64,000 nt of DNA from Sulfurimicrobium sp964384915 (GCA_964384915.1 CAYLMA010000011.1:1-64000), one strand, 5' to 3'; numbered from the stretch's first letter, positions 26,916-36,272 are shown. Notes: generated by a model from the sequence alone, not told the origin. Numbers and translations are program-made.

Positions 26916-28018
26916 TAAATAATCTCCAGCTCGGCCCGCAGCGCGTTTGCCGCCTTCATGGCCTGCAGGATGGCGAGCAGATCCTGCGGCGAAGCGCCAA
27001 CCGCATTCAGCGCCTTCACCACTTCGCTCAGCGACGGGCTGGCCGGCAAGGACACCATTTCACCCTTCTGCGCCTTGATGTCAATCTGCGCGCTCTGCGT
27101 CACCACGGTTTCTCCCTGCGACAGGGGAGCGGGCTGGCTCACCTGGGTTTCGCTGGTGATCGTGACCGCCAGGTTGCCGTGGGCAACCGCACAGTTATCG
27201 ACTTCCACATTCTGGTTCATCACCACGGAGCCGGTGCGCGCATTAAGAATGACCTTGGCTGCGCCATTGCCGGCCGTGACCGGCAGATTTTCCACCTGCG
27301 ACAGGAATGCCACCCGCTGGTTGTTGTCGCGCGGCGCCGCCACCCGGATCTGACGCGCATCGCTGGCACTCGCAGTGCCTGCGCCGAAGCGGCTGTTGAT
27401 GGCCTGCACCACCCGGTTGGCCGTGGTGAAATCGCCCGTGTTCAACTCCAGATTTATATAATCACCCTGCCCCAGCTGCGTGTTCACCGCCCGCTCGACG
27501 GTAGCGCCTGCCGGAATGCGCCCCACGCTGAGATGATTGATCTGGGCACTGCTGCCGCCGGCGGACGCACCCACGCCGCCCACCAGCACATTGCCCTGCG
27601 AAATCGCATAAACCTGCCCATCCGCGCCTTTCAGCGGCGCCATGATCAACGTGCCGCCACGCAGACTTTTGGCATTGCCGATCGAGGACACCGTCACGTC
27701 GATATTCTGGCCGGGCTTGGCAAAAGCAGGCAGAGTGGCCGTCACCATCACAGCGGCGACATTTTTCAGTTGCAGGCTGGATGGAGGCAGGTTTACGCCC
27801 ATCTGCCCCAGCATATTGATGATGCTCTGCACCGTAAACGGCGTCTGCGTGGTCTGGTCGCCGCTGCCATCCAGCCCCACCACCAGCCCATAGCCGGCCA
27901 GCTGGTTGGAGCGCACCCCCTGCACCGAGGCCATATCCTTGATGCGCTCGGCATGGGCCAGGCTGGAGCCCGCCACCAGTAAAATCAGAATTGCCGTGAA
28001 TCCCCACATTCTGCTCAT
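26915..28018 (-). CDS. flgI: Flagellar P-ring protein FlgI
   Basis: 367 residues with signal peptide (cleaved after SSLAHA, about residue 24) and the invariant mature start ERIKDMASVQGVRSNQLAGYGLVVGLDGSGD. The C-terminal SLSEVVKALNAVGASPQDLLAILQAMKAANALRAELEII is typical. It forms the periplasmic bushing ring. It lies between flgJ and flgH, with repeats in both gaps. Confidence 0.96.
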   Translation of the reverse strand: MSRMWGFTAILILLVAGSSLAHAERIKDMASVQGVRSNQLAGYGLVVGLDGSGDQTTQTPFTVQSIINMLGQMGVNLPPSSLQLKNVAAVMVTATLPAFAKPGQNIDVTVSSIGNAKSLRGGTLIMAPLKGADGQVYAISQGNVLVGGVGASAGGSSAQINHLSVGRIPAGATVERAVNTQLGQGDYINLELNTGDFTTANRVVQAINSRFGAGTASASDARQIRVAAPRDNNQRVAFLSQVENLPVTAGNGAAKVILNARTGSVVMNQNVEVDNCAVAHGNLAVTITSETQVSQPAPLSQGETVVTQSAQIDIKAQKGEMVSLPASPSLSEVVKALNAVGASPQDLLAILQAMKAANALRAELEII

Positions 28019-28048
28019 TTTGCCGCTCCCTATTTTCGAGCTTGGGCC

Positions 28049-28114
28049 GTAGCTCGGGTGTTAACCCGACATTTCGGGCTGAAGCCCGACCTACACCCCT
28101 CACCCCTCACCCCT
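28049..28114. repeat. Paired-palindrome repeat, copy 2, plus CACCCCT heptamers
   Basis: 46-bp element at 28049-28094 beginning GTAGCTCGGG and ending CCCGACCTAC, same layout as at 4295 and 48749. It is immediately followed by three copies of CACCCCT (28094-28114). Lies between flgH and flgI. Confidence 0.8.
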
Positions 28115-28123
28115 CACGAATCT

Positions 28124-28792
28124 TCAGAATGGCAACACAGAAAGAAAGAATCGCGCCAGCCAGCCCATGGTCTGCGCTTCGTCGATGTAACCGGTACCTT
28201 TGTACTCCATGCGCGCATCCGCCACCTGGGTCGATGACACGCTATTTGCGGCGCTGACATTCATCGGATTAACCACCCCGGAGAAGCGCACGAATTCGCC
28301 ACCCTGGTTGATATTCATCTGCTTTTCGCCACTCACCAGCAGATTGCCGTTGGGCAGGACCTCGATCACGGTCACGGCAATGGTGCCGGTGAAGGCATTG
28401 TTGGCGCTACTATCCCCCTTGCCTTCAAATGTATTGTCGGAGCTGGAAGACAGCGGGGTTCTCAGAATATTGGCCGCTGACAATCCGCCCAAGAGGGGCA
28501 CTTCCATGCTGCTGCTACCCGCGCGGCTGGCGGTGGAACTGGATTTCTTGCTGGCGGAAATTTTCTCGTTGATGGCAATAATCAGGGTATCGCCAACGTT
28601 GCGCGCTCGACGATCTTCGAACAGCGAACGGTTGGCGTAGCCAGCCTGGTAAATCGACCCGTTGCCCCCCGGGGCTTCCGCCGCCGGCACCGGCCGCGCT
28701 GTCATCGGCTGGTGCACTGCGACCGGAGGCACGGTTGTACAACCCGCAAGAACAACCGCCATCAGCACAACACTTTTCAGCCCGTTAAGCAT
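28124..28792 (-). CDS. flgH: Flagellar L-ring lipoprotein FlgH
   Basis: 222 residues from the ATG at 28792 (GGGAG seven bases upstream); an in-frame TTG two codons earlier is less likely. Lipobox VVLAGC places the lipidated Cys at residue 17. Family motifs: SLFEDRRARNVGDTLIIAINE, NTFEGKGDSSANNAFTGTIAVTV and EFVRFSGVVNPMNV. It forms the outer-membrane ring. Confidence 0.95.
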   Translation of the reverse strand: MLNGLKSVVLMAVVLAGCTTVPPVAVHQPMTARPVPAAEAPGGNGSIYQAGYANRSLFEDRRARNVGDTLIIAINEKISASKKSSSTASRAGSSSMEVPLLGGLSAANILRTPLSSSSDNTFEGKGDSSANNAFTGTIAVTVIEVLPNGNLLVSGEKQMNINQGGEFVRFSGVVNPMNVSAANSVSSTQVADARMEYKGTGYIDEAQTMGWLARFFLSVLPF

Positions 28793-28806
28793 GATCAAGC
28801 TCCCAA

Positions 28807-29589
28807 TCAGATCTGTGTCAGGCGCTGCAACATCTGGTCGGAAACAGTAATCGCCTTGGAGTTGATCTCGTAGGCACGCTGCGTCTGGATCATGTTCACC
28901 ATTTCCTCCACCACGTTGACGTTGGAAGTTTCCAGGTAGCCCTGGTTCAACACCCCGAGCCCGTTGGTTCCAGGCGTGTTCGCCGCCGGCGAGCCGGATG
29001 CCGCGGTTTCCTTGTACAGATTCTCGCCTTCGCTCTGCAGGCCGGCGGGATTGATAAAATTGACCAACTGCAGACTGCCCACCTGTGTCGGCGCCGCGCC
29101 ACCCGCCTGCAGCGCAGAAACCGTGCCATCACGGCCTACGGTCACGCTCAACGCATCTGCGGGAATGGTCAGCGCCGGTTGCACCGGATAACCGCTGGCG
29201 GTCACGACCTGCCCCTGGTTATCGACCTGGAAGGCCCCGTCACGGGTGTAGCCTGAACTGCCATCCGGCATCAGAATCTGGAAAAAACCCTTGCCCTGAA
29301 TGGCCAGATCCAGCGGATTTTCGGTTTTTTGCAAATTACCCTGCATGTGGATGCGCTCAGTGGCAATTGGCCGCACACCTGTACCGATTTGCAAACCCGA
29401 AGGCACCTGTGTTTGCTGCGAAGACTGAGCGCCCGGCTGACGCAGGGTCTGGTAAAGCAGATCCTCGAACACCGCCCGGCTGCGCTTGAATCCGTTGGTG
29501 CTGACGTTGGCCAGATTATTCGACACCACGTCCATTTGAATCTGTTGAGCATCAAGACCGGTCTTGGCAATCCACAGCGAGCGAATCAT
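28807..29589 (-). CDS. flgG: Flagellar distal rod protein FlgG
   Basis: 260 residues: N-terminal SLWIAKTGLDAQQIQMDVVSNNLANVSTNGFKR and C-terminal LETSNVNVVEEMVNMIQTQRAYEINSKAI, the standard rod signatures. Standard length. Follows flgF by 13 bases in the flgBCDEFGHIJ operon. Confidence 0.96.
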   Translation of the reverse strand: MIRSLWIAKTGLDAQQIQMDVVSNNLANVSTNGFKRSRAVFEDLLYQTLRQPGAQSSQQTQVPSGLQIGTGVRPIATERIHMQGNLQKTENPLDLAIQGKGFFQILMPDGSSGYTRDGAFQVDNQGQVVTASGYPVQPALTIPADALSVTVGRDGTVSALQAGGAAPTQVGSLQLVNFINPAGLQSEGENLYKETAASGSPAANTPGTNGLGVLNQGYLETSNVNVVEEMVNMIQTQRAYEINSKAITVSDQMLQRLTQI

Positions 29590-29602
29590 GTCTAATCCTT
29601 AA

Positions 29603-30346
29603 TTAACCGTTCATATTTAAAAGCTGGGCGGCTTTGGCATCATTGCTCTGAGCATTGCTTATCAGCTTGGTCTGCATCTCGAAGCTGCGCGCATGAGCGA
29701 TCATGTTCACCATCGCCTCCACCATACTGACATTGCTGCTTTCCAGCGAATTGGGAGCCAATATCACGCCGGCGTCTGCCGGCGCGGGCTGGCCGCTCTT
29801 GAGGCGGAATAATCCATCCGCGCCCTTCACCAGATCCGCCTCGGGCGGATTGACCAGCTTGACGCGTCCCAGCGCGGTCACGGAAGTCAGCGTCTGCCCG
29901 GTGGGAATGGCAGAAATCGTGCCATCCTTGGCGACCGTGATGTCGTTATCCGGCGGGATCGAAATCGGACCGCCATCCCCCAGCACATTCTGGCCGTTGC
30001 GGGTTTGCAGCACGCCGTTCGCGTTGATCTGAAAACTGCCGTTGCGGGTATAAGCCTCGGAACCATCCGCCGCCTGAACCGCAATCCAGCCCTTGCCCTG
30101 CACCGCCATATCCAGGTCGCGCCCGGTTTGCTGGATCACGCCGGGACTGAAGTCCGCGCCGGTGGTCGAATCCACCACGAAGGCACGGGTTTTCGCCCCC
30201 TCGCCAAACACAGGGAGGGCGCGAAATGCGTTGGTTTCGGCACGGTATCCGGTGGTGGTGACATTGGCCAGATTGTGCGCAGTCGAGGCCTGTTGCCACA
30301 GCGTATGCTTGGCACCGGTCATGGCGATGTAGATCAGGCGATCCAT
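29603..30346 (-). CDS. flgF: Flagellar proximal rod protein FlgF
   Basis: 247 residues. N-terminal DRLIYIAMTGAKHTLWQQASTAHNLANVTTTGYRAE and C-terminal LESSNVSMVEAMVNMIAHARSFEMQTKLI are typical of FlgF. Between flgE and flgG. Confidence 0.95.
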   Translation of the reverse strand: MDRLIYIAMTGAKHTLWQQASTAHNLANVTTTGYRAETNAFRALPVFGEGAKTRAFVVDSTTGADFSPGVIQQTGRDLDMAVQGKGWIAVQAADGSEAYTRNGSFQINANGVLQTRNGQNVLGDGGPISIPPDNDITVAKDGTISAIPTGQTLTSVTALGRVKLVNPPEADLVKGADGLFRLKSGQPAPADAGVILAPNSLESSNVSMVEAMVNMIAHARSFEMQTKLISNAQSNDAKAAQLLNMNG

Positions 30347-30380
30347 GTATCTTTATCCGTAGTCGGCGATCGGTTTTCGG

Positions 30381-31676
30381 TTAGCGGATATTCATCAGGG
30401 TTTGCTGAATCGCATCCTGCGTCTTGATGGTCTGCGCGTTGGCTTGATAGGCGCGTTGCGCCACGATCATATTCACCAGTTCCGCCGTCAGGTCGGTGTT
30501 GGAATCCTCGGTCGAGGAAGCTTGCAGCACGCCCAGGGAAGCCGTGCCTGGCGCGCCCACCACGGCTGCGCCGGAGCTTGAACTTTCCGTCCACTGGTTA
30601 TCGCCCATCTGCTGCAAACCCTGCGGATTGGCGAAATTTGCCAGCGCCACCTGCCCGAGGGTTCGGGTCTGCCCGTTGGTGTAGCGCCCCTGCACCGTGC
30701 CATCGGAACCGATACTGAAGCCGGCCATGCGTCCGGACGTGAAGCCATCCTGGCTCAGGGCATTGACGCCGAAAGCGCTGCCAAACTGGGTGGAGCCGGC
30801 AAAGTCATAATTCAAAAGCTGCGGCGTCGTCACACCCATGGCGGCAGGCCATGCGATGTCATTGGTCGCCGCACTAGGGACATAGCCGAGGGGCGGCCCG
30901 GCAGGTGCTGTCAGCTTGCCGGTGGCATCAAAAACCATACTGGTTACGGTCCTGATTTCACCGCCGTCATTTACCCCATTATCCACCGTCATCAGCACAT
31001 TCCATGTGTTCGCCGCAGGCGCTGGGGCCTTGACGAAGTAGAAGGTCGCGATATGGGAATTTCCGAGGCTGTCATAAATGGAAAGGGAAGTCGAGCTGTT
31101 GTAACTTGCCGGATTCGGCGCATTAAAATCGGGAGCGACACCGGTCAGTGTGCCTGCGACCAACGGCGCAGTTGGCGCGATCATTCTGGAATCCAGGTTT
31201 GCGCCGATGGAAATCGTGCTGGTAATGCTCGGGTCGATATCCGCGGTATTGAGCTGGATATTCCCCAGCGCGCCGGTCACCGTTCCGGCCGAGTCGGCCT
31301 GGTATCCCGTCAGGTTCAGGCCGGAACTGGTGACGATGTAATTATCCTTATCCAGCTGGAACTGGCCGTTCCGGGTATAGCTGATGGCCCCGGCATCGCT
31401 CAGGCGAAAGAAACCCCGGCCATTGATCGCCATGTCCAGCGGATTGTTGGTAGCCGAGATATTGCCCTGGGTGAACTGCTGCGCCACACTCGCCAGCCGG
31501 GTGCCAATGCCGACCTGGGCGCCGCCGCCGCCCGCCAGGGAAGCGGCAAACACGTCGGCAAACTGCGCCTGTGAAGCCTTGAAACCGACGGTGGCCGAGT
31601 TGGCCACGTTATGCCCGATCACATCCAGGTTCTTGGAGGATGCATTGAGACCGCTTAATCCAGTTTGGAAACCCAT
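30381..31676 (-). CDS. flgE: Flagellar hook protein FlgE
   Basis: 431 residues. MGFQTGLSGLNASSKNLDVIGHNVANSATVGFKAS at the N-terminus and EDSNTDLTAELVNMIVAQRAYQANAQTIKTQD at the C-terminus form the coiled core; the middle is the exposed hook domain. It builds the hook polymer. Confidence 0.96.
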   Translation of the reverse strand: MGFQTGLSGLNASSKNLDVIGHNVANSATVGFKASQAQFADVFAASLAGGGGAQVGIGTRLASVAQQFTQGNISATNNPLDMAINGRGFFRLSDAGAISYTRNGQFQLDKDNYIVTSSGLNLTGYQADSAGTVTGALGNIQLNTADIDPSITSTISIGANLDSRMIAPTAPLVAGTLTGVAPDFNAPNPASYNSSTSLSIYDSLGNSHIATFYFVKAPAPAANTWNVLMTVDNGVNDGGEIRTVTSMVFDATGKLTAPAGPPLGYVPSAATNDIAWPAAMGVTTPQLLNYDFAGSTQFGSAFGVNALSQDGFTSGRMAGFSIGSDGTVQGRYTNGQTRTLGQVALANFANPQGLQQMGDNQWTESSSSGAAVVGAPGTASLGVLQASSTEDSNTDLTAELVNMIVAQRAYQANAQTIKTQDAIQQTLMNIR

Positions 31677-31687
31677 GATATTTCTCC

Positions 31688-32341
31688 TTACAGAATCTGT
31701 TTGACTTGTGACAAGGCAACCGGGCCAAGCCCGACCACATTAAGCGTCGCACCCTGGAGCCCCAGCGACACGCTGGCGACCTGGCCCACCTCCAGAGCGG
31801 CAACAGCGATTTTTTTGCCGCCCTGCTCGGCGGACACCTCGAAGGTGTAGGAGCCGCTGGGCGCCGTGCCACCGCCATCCATCGCCCCGTCCCACTGGAA
31901 CGGGATGGTGCCCGCCGCCTTCTGAGCGCCCAGATCAGTGGTGTAAACCACGGCGCCTGAAGCATCCTTGACCTTAAGCGTCAGCTTGTCCACCGCCTGA
32001 GGCAAATCCACGCCGCCGTAGGCAACGCCATCGGCAAGCTCCAATTTCTTACCCGGGATCATCACCCCATGGCCGATCAGGCTTGCCGCCTGAAGAGACT
32101 GCCCGGCAAGAAACGATTCCGAAATCGCCTTTACTGCATCATTCAGCTGATTGATGCCGGTCACGGTGGACAACTGCGCCATCTGGCTGGTCACTTCGGC
32201 GTTATCCAGCGGATTCAGCGGATCCTGATTTTGCATCTGCGTCACCAGCAGCTTGAGGAAACGGTCTTCCGACTCCTGCGCGGCCGTCCTGGCGGGGGTT
32301 GTTGTGGCCGTCGAGCCCGAAACCGTATTAACCGTAGACAT
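31688..32341 (-). CDS. flgD: Flagellar hook cap protein FlgD
   Basis: 217 residues. The N-terminal FLKLLVTQMQNQDPLNPLDNAEVTSQMAQLSTVTGI is diagnostic of FlgD, followed by the Ig/Tudor-like C-terminal domain (FQWDGAMDGGGTAPSGSYTFEV). Acts as scaffold for hook assembly. Confidence 0.96.
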   Translation of the reverse strand: MSTVNTVSGSTATTTPARTAAQESEDRFLKLLVTQMQNQDPLNPLDNAEVTSQMAQLSTVTGINQLNDAVKAISESFLAGQSLQAASLIGHGVMIPGKKLELADGVAYGGVDLPQAVDKLTLKVKDASGAVVYTTDLGAQKAAGTIPFQWDGAMDGGGTAPSGSYTFEVSAEQGGKKIAVAALEVGQVASVSLGLQGATLNVVGLGPVALSQVKQIL

Positions 32342-32355
32342 GATTTCCTATCTCC

Positions 32356-32766
32356 TTATTGACCCATCTGCAGCGTTTTAAGCAACAGGGTTTTTGCCGT
32401 ATTCATCACGTCCGCATTGCTCTGATAGGAGCGTGAAGCGGAAATCATGTTCACCATTTCCTCAACCGCATCGACGTTGGGCATGGTGACGTAGCCCTTG
32501 GCGTCGGCGAGAGGATGCTTGGGGTCATACATCAGCTTCATCGGCGCCGGGTCGTCAATCACCTTGCTCACCCGCACCCCGGCCGCCGCGCCGTTATTGC
32601 CCCCCAATGGCGTGGCGCTGAACACCACCTGCTTGGCGCGATAGGGCTGCCCGGTGGAACTTGTAGCGCTATCGGCATTGGCCAGGTTGCTGGCCACTAC
32701 GTTCAAACGCTGCGACTGCGCCGTCATGGCCGAGCCGGATATGTCAAACAGGTTGAACAGGGACAT
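32356..32766 (-). CDS. flgC: Flagellar proximal rod protein FlgC
   Basis: 136 residues. FDISGSAMTAQSQRLNVVASNLANADS at the N-terminus, then GYVTMPNVDAVEEMVNMISASRSYQSNADVMN. Two bases from flgB, in the same operon. Confidence 0.96.
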   Translation of the reverse strand: MSLFNLFDISGSAMTAQSQRLNVVASNLANADSATSSTGQPYRAKQVVFSATPLGGNNGAAAGVRVSKVIDDPAPMKLMYDPKHPLADAKGYVTMPNVDAVEEMVNMISASRSYQSNADVMNTAKTLLLKTLQMGQ

Positions 32767-32768
32767 GA

Positions 32769-33170
32769 TTATTGACCTTTCAATGCGAGATCAAGGGTCT
32801 TGAATTTACTGCTCACACGATCAAGGGTGAACTGGTAGCGGATGGCGTTATCGATGAACTGGGTGCGCTCCACGTCCATATCCACGGTATTGCCATCGAT
32901 ACTGGGCTGCGCAGGTTGGCGGTAAAGGGTTTGCGCACCCAGGGGGTTGCCGCCTTTGGGTTGCAGATGGCCGGGCGCCGTCGCATTCAAGCCTACAGGA
33001 CGGCTAGACCCGACTGCCAGCTTCAGTGCACGGGAAAAGTCGATATCCACCGCCTTGTAGCCCGGTGTATCGGCATTGGCTATATTGCCGGCCAGCAACT
33101 GCTGACGGTGAGCATGAAGATTGAGCGCCTTGCTCATGAATCCGATTTCGTCGTTTATCCTGCTGATCAT
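32769..33170 (-). CDS. flgB: Flagellar proximal rod protein FlgB
   Basis: 133 residues from the ATG at 33170 (a TTG three codons upstream is possible). LNLHAHRQQLLAGNIANADTPGYKAVDIDF and VDMDVERTQFIDNAIRYQ are typical. First gene of the flgB-J rod/hook operon, directly downstream of a sigma54-type promoter. Confidence 0.94.
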   Translation of the reverse strand: MISRINDEIGFMSKALNLHAHRQQLLAGNIANADTPGYKAVDIDFSRALKLAVGSSRPVGLNATAPGHLQPKGGNPLGAQTLYRQPAQPSIDGNTVDMDVERTQFIDNAIRYQFTLDRVSSKFKTLDLALKGQ

Positions 33171-33209
33171 CGCGGCCAATCCGAAAAATGATTGTATGCA
33201 GGATTGATG

Positions 33210-33225
33210 AGCACGAAACGTGCCA
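33210..33225 (-). promoter_or_regulatory. Candidate sigma54 promoter of the flgB operon
   Basis: Minus strand reads TGGCACGTTTCGTGCT: GG and GC are exactly 10 bases apart, matching TGGCAC-N5-TTGCW except the first T of the -12 box. It sits about 40 bp before the flgB ATG. Confidence 0.7.
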
Positions 33226-33230
33226 GGGAT

Positions 33231-33355
33231 GGCGTGAAAAGTGAAAAGTGAAGCCGCTGCGCTGTGAAACGTAAAAACCCCCGCCTTTCACTCTTCACGC
33301 TTCACAACGATGGCGAAGCCAAGTGGCTTCACATTTCACACAAAGGGGGAAGCAG
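33231..33355. repeat. GTGAAAAGTGAAA-type inverted repeat region
   Basis: GTGAAAAGTGAAAAGTGAAG (from 33235) faces CTTTCACTCTTCACGCTTCAC (about 33284-33304), with a third related block CTTCACATTTCACAC near 33328. Non-coding gap between flgB and the diguanylate cyclase; no gene seen. Confidence 0.55.
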
Positions 33356-33384
33356 CGGCAAAAATTGCCGGGGCGGCAAGATAA

Positions 33385-35061
33385 TCAGTCGGCCGGGACC
33401 ACCCGGTTACGCCCCGCTTCCTTGGCCTGATAAAGCGCCTTGTCGGCACGGGAGATCATGGATTCCGGGTCTTCACCCGTGCCTCTCAGCGCTACGCCGG
33501 CGCTGAAGGTGATCAAGAGTCGCTGGTTGTCGTGCATAAAGAAATTCTTGGTGAGATGGCGCTGCACCCGGGTCATTACCTTTACCGCCTCATCCATGCC
33601 TGTATCCGGCAGAATGATCACGAACTCCTCGCCCCCGAAACGGGCGATGACATCCGTCGGCCGCAGCGCCTCCTTGGTCACGCGCACCAGATGCACCAGG
33701 GCATCATCGCCGGCATCGTGGCCGTAGGTATCATTCAGGCGCTTGAAATGGTCAATATCCAGCAGCGAAACGCACAGAGGCGCTTTCAGCCGATCGGCGC
33801 GCGACATCTCGCGCCCGAATGCCTCCTCCATGCCACGCCGGTTGAGCGTACCCGTGAGATGATCCTCGCGCACCAGTTCGCTGACCTGGTCCAGTTCCTT
33901 TTCCAGTTGGCGAATCTTTTCTTCGGCTTCCTTGACTTGCCTGTGCGCCAACTCCAGCTCGTCACGGGAGCGAATCATGTCGAGTTGCATTCCCCGGGTA
34001 TCTTTCATCAGATCGCCCAGAATCAGGTTAAGCTGGTTGATGTCTTCGGTCTTGCTGATCGCCGCGGCATACGATTCAATCTTGTTGTGGTATTCACCGG
34101 TGCTGGTCGACATTTCGGACATGCGGTCGATAAACGTCGACATCATGTTCTTGATGGTGGTTCTGGCCTCCATCAGGCTATGCTTCAAATTACCCTGTTT
34201 GAAAATCACTTCCTTGAAACTGCGCTCCGCGTCATACAGCACACGACTGTCCAGAGGCTGGGAAATAATGTCCTGGATTACCGCCATTTGGCCCATAAGC
34301 CATTTATCATCCAGCAGCAATTCGCTGATATTGTCGACCAGGAGCCTGAGCAGCCGCACTAGCCCATCCTGCACCTGGGCATCGGAATCGTTGCGCAATT
34401 CCAGCTTGATCCAGAATTGCTTGAGTTTTTTCGCAACCCCCTGAATCGCCAGCGAGTCGCGCGCATCGCGCATCTGCTGGGCAAGCAGGATGGCCTCGTC
34501 ACGCAACTCGGGGAACTGTGACAAACGCGGCGCCACGCCGGTCTGAATCGTTTGCGCCAGCATTTCCCGCAATGCGCCGGGAACATCAGCCAGCGAAATT
34601 TCCACGTTGGCCACCGTCTCCGCCGTCGCAGCAGCGGGACTAGCCTGCGCCCCCTCGTCAGGCTCGGCCCCGTCCACCGGCACGCCCGCCTGAGCAGCGG
34701 GTTTTTCCCCCCATGAATTAACCAGCGCCTGTAATTTGACATGCAGCAAAGCAGTATCTTTGGCAAAATTGCTCAGCACCCGTCCCAACCCCTCTCTCTT
34801 GCGCGACGCAGTCACCCCGCTCTGCTTGAGATCCCACTGCCGGATCAGTTCGCGGATCAAGTCGGCCCAGTTCGCATCACCCCTATCTCCGGGTTTCAGC
34901 GGCAATACTTGCTCGCCTTTGGGCTGGCGCGCGGGAGGCGGCGCACCGGCGATTTCGTGATAAATGGCTTGGTAATTTTCCGGATTTGGGGCAATCCGCC
35001 GCGCCGCCAGAGTTTTCAGGGTTTCACGGGCGATATCGGTAGGATTTGTAAAGGCAGGCAT
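33385..35061 (-). CDS. Cytoplasmic diguanylate cyclase of the flagellar cluster
   Basis: 558 residues from the ATG at 35061 (MPAFTNPTDIARETLKTLAARRIAPNPENYQAIYHEI). The N-terminal 370 residues are helical and lack membrane segments. A coiled coil (about 370-410) leads into a GGDEF domain with an active FGGEEF motif (about 476) and an RxxD inhibitory site (RPTD). It should make c-di-GMP. It lies between flgB and divergent flgA, so a role in flagellar or chemosensory output is likely. The N-terminal domain type is unknown to me. Confidence 0.9.
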   Translation of the reverse strand: MPAFTNPTDIARETLKTLAARRIAPNPENYQAIYHEIAGAPPPARQPKGEQVLPLKPGDRGDANWADLIRELIRQWDLKQSGVTASRKREGLGRVLSNFAKDTALLHVKLQALVNSWGEKPAAQAGVPVDGAEPDEGAQASPAAATAETVANVEISLADVPGALREMLAQTIQTGVAPRLSQFPELRDEAILLAQQMRDARDSLAIQGVAKKLKQFWIKLELRNDSDAQVQDGLVRLLRLLVDNISELLLDDKWLMGQMAVIQDIISQPLDSRVLYDAERSFKEVIFKQGNLKHSLMEARTTIKNMMSTFIDRMSEMSTSTGEYHNKIESYAAAISKTEDINQLNLILGDLMKDTRGMQLDMIRSRDELELAHRQVKEAEEKIRQLEKELDQVSELVREDHLTGTLNRRGMEEAFGREMSRADRLKAPLCVSLLDIDHFKRLNDTYGHDAGDDALVHLVRVTKEALRPTDVIARFGGEEFVIILPDTGMDEAVKVMTRVQRHLTKNFFMHDNQRLLITFSAGVALRGTGEDPESMISRADKALYQAKEAGRNRVVPAD

Positions 35062-35132
35062 GTTCAGTTTGGGCCGTAGGGGTAATTGCCAGATCAGTAT
35101 AGCACCCACACTTTTTCGGTTACAATCAAACC

Positions 35133-35825
35133 ATGCCGACGCGTTTCTCACCTTTATTTTTGTTTCTCCTTATCCCCTTTCCTGCGCTCGCCGCAACTCA
35201 ATGGCAAAATCTCGAAGCAGTGCGAAATGGCGCCATCCGCTTTGCCCAACAGCAAACTGCAGCCCAGCCCGGCACCGTAGCCATCAGTGCCGTACCGCTC
35301 GATCCGCGCCTACGCCTGCCGGCCTGCCAAACCCTGGATTATTTCATTCCCACCGGCAACCGCCTGTGGGGCAACAGCAACATCGGCGCCCGCTGCGGCG
35401 CGCCTTCTTCCTGGACCGTGTACATTCCGCTCACCGTCAGCATCACCAGTGAAGTCGTATTCTCCGCCCGCCCCCTTGGCTCCGGCCAAAAAATCACCGA
35501 AGCGGATATTTTGCTGAAAAGCGAAGACATCACCCAGTATGCATCAGGCGTCATCACCGACCCCAAACAGGCTCTGGGAAGAATCGCCACCATCAGCGTG
35601 GCGGCCGGATATCCGCTACGGCTTGACATGCTGCGCGCACCCTACGTAATTCAGCAGGGACAGAGCGTAAAGATCCTCGCTCAAGGCCAAGGCTTCCAGG
35701 TCAACGCTGAAGGCAAGGCTCTGACCAACGCAGCGGCCGGACAAATCGTTTCTGTACGCAGCGGGTCGGGGCAGATCATCAAGGGCACAGCACGCGAGGG
35801 CGGCATTGTGGAAGTTCCGTTCTGA
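35133..35825 (+). CDS. flgA: Flagellar P-ring assembly chaperone FlgA
   Basis: 230 residues. Signal peptide MPTRFSPLFLFLLIPFPALA. C-terminal SAF-type domain (VVFSARPLGSGQKITEADILLKSEDI ... GRIATISVAAGYPLRLDMLRAP ... VQ/VN ... AREGGIVEVPF). Periplasmic chaperone for FlgI. It heads the flgA-flgM-flgN group and is 71 bp from the divergent cyclase start. Confidence 0.94.
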   Translation: MPTRFSPLFLFLLIPFPALAATQWQNLEAVRNGAIRFAQQQTAAQPGTVAISAVPLDPRLRLPACQTLDYFIPTGNRLWGNSNIGARCGAPSSWTVYIPLTVSITSEVVFSARPLGSGQKITEADILLKSEDITQYASGVITDPKQALGRIATISVAAGYPLRLDMLRAPYVIQQGQSVKILAQGQGFQVNAEGKALTNAAAGQIVSVRSGSGQIIKGTAREGGIVEVPF

Positions 35826-35883
35826 ATTCCAGAGCGATGCGCCTTAGCTATTACAGTGGCGTGATATTTTTATTGGATACGAC

Positions 35884-35910
35884 TAAAGTTTATTCTACGC
35901 ATGCCGCTAC
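35884..35910 (+). promoter_or_regulatory. Sigma28 (FliA) promoter of flgM
   Basis: TAAAGTTT (35884-35891, perfect), 11-bp spacer, GCCGCTAC (35903-35910; 6 of 8 to GCCGATAA), 53 bp before the flgM GTG. This allows flgM feedback control by the sigma factor it inhibits. Confidence 0.8.
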
Positions 35911-35962
35911 AACCAATGACAGGATTGCCCTGAACAATCAGGATCAGCGCAAAGGAAATATC

Positions 35963-36271
35963 GTGAAAATAGAAAGCTCAATCAGTAAAACCGTTGCCAC
36001 TCCGAGCGGAGAGAGCAAGCTTGTGCGCAACAAGGATACAAATGCGCCGGAAAGCACAAAAGCAGGCAGCGCAGCCGAGGTAAAACTGACCTCCTCCATT
36101 CAACTCCAGGCTCTGATCGGGGGCGCGGGCGAAGGCCAGCCTGTGGACAGCGCCAAAGTGGAAGCCATCAAGCAGGCGATCTCCGACGGGCTGTTCAAAA
36201 TAAACCCGGAAAAAATCGCTGACGGCCTGCTGAATTCGGTCAAAGAACTGCTGGCGAATAACAAGGCCTAA
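35963..36271 (+). CDS. flgM: Anti-sigma28 factor FlgM
   Basis: 102 residues from a GTG at 35963 with an AAAGGAAATATC ribosome site; the upstream frame (from 35837) contains the sigma28 promoter and is not coding. Disordered N-terminus, then the FliA-binding C-terminal helices (VDSAKVEAIKQAISDGLFKINPEKIADGLLNSVKELL). It holds FliA inactive until it is exported through the finished hook. Confidence 0.93.
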   Translation: MKIESSISKTVATPSGESKLVRNKDTNAPESTKAGSAAEVKLTSSIQLQALIGGAGEGQPVDSAKVEAIKQAISDGLFKINPEKIADGLLNSVKELLANNKA

Positions 36272-36272
36272 T

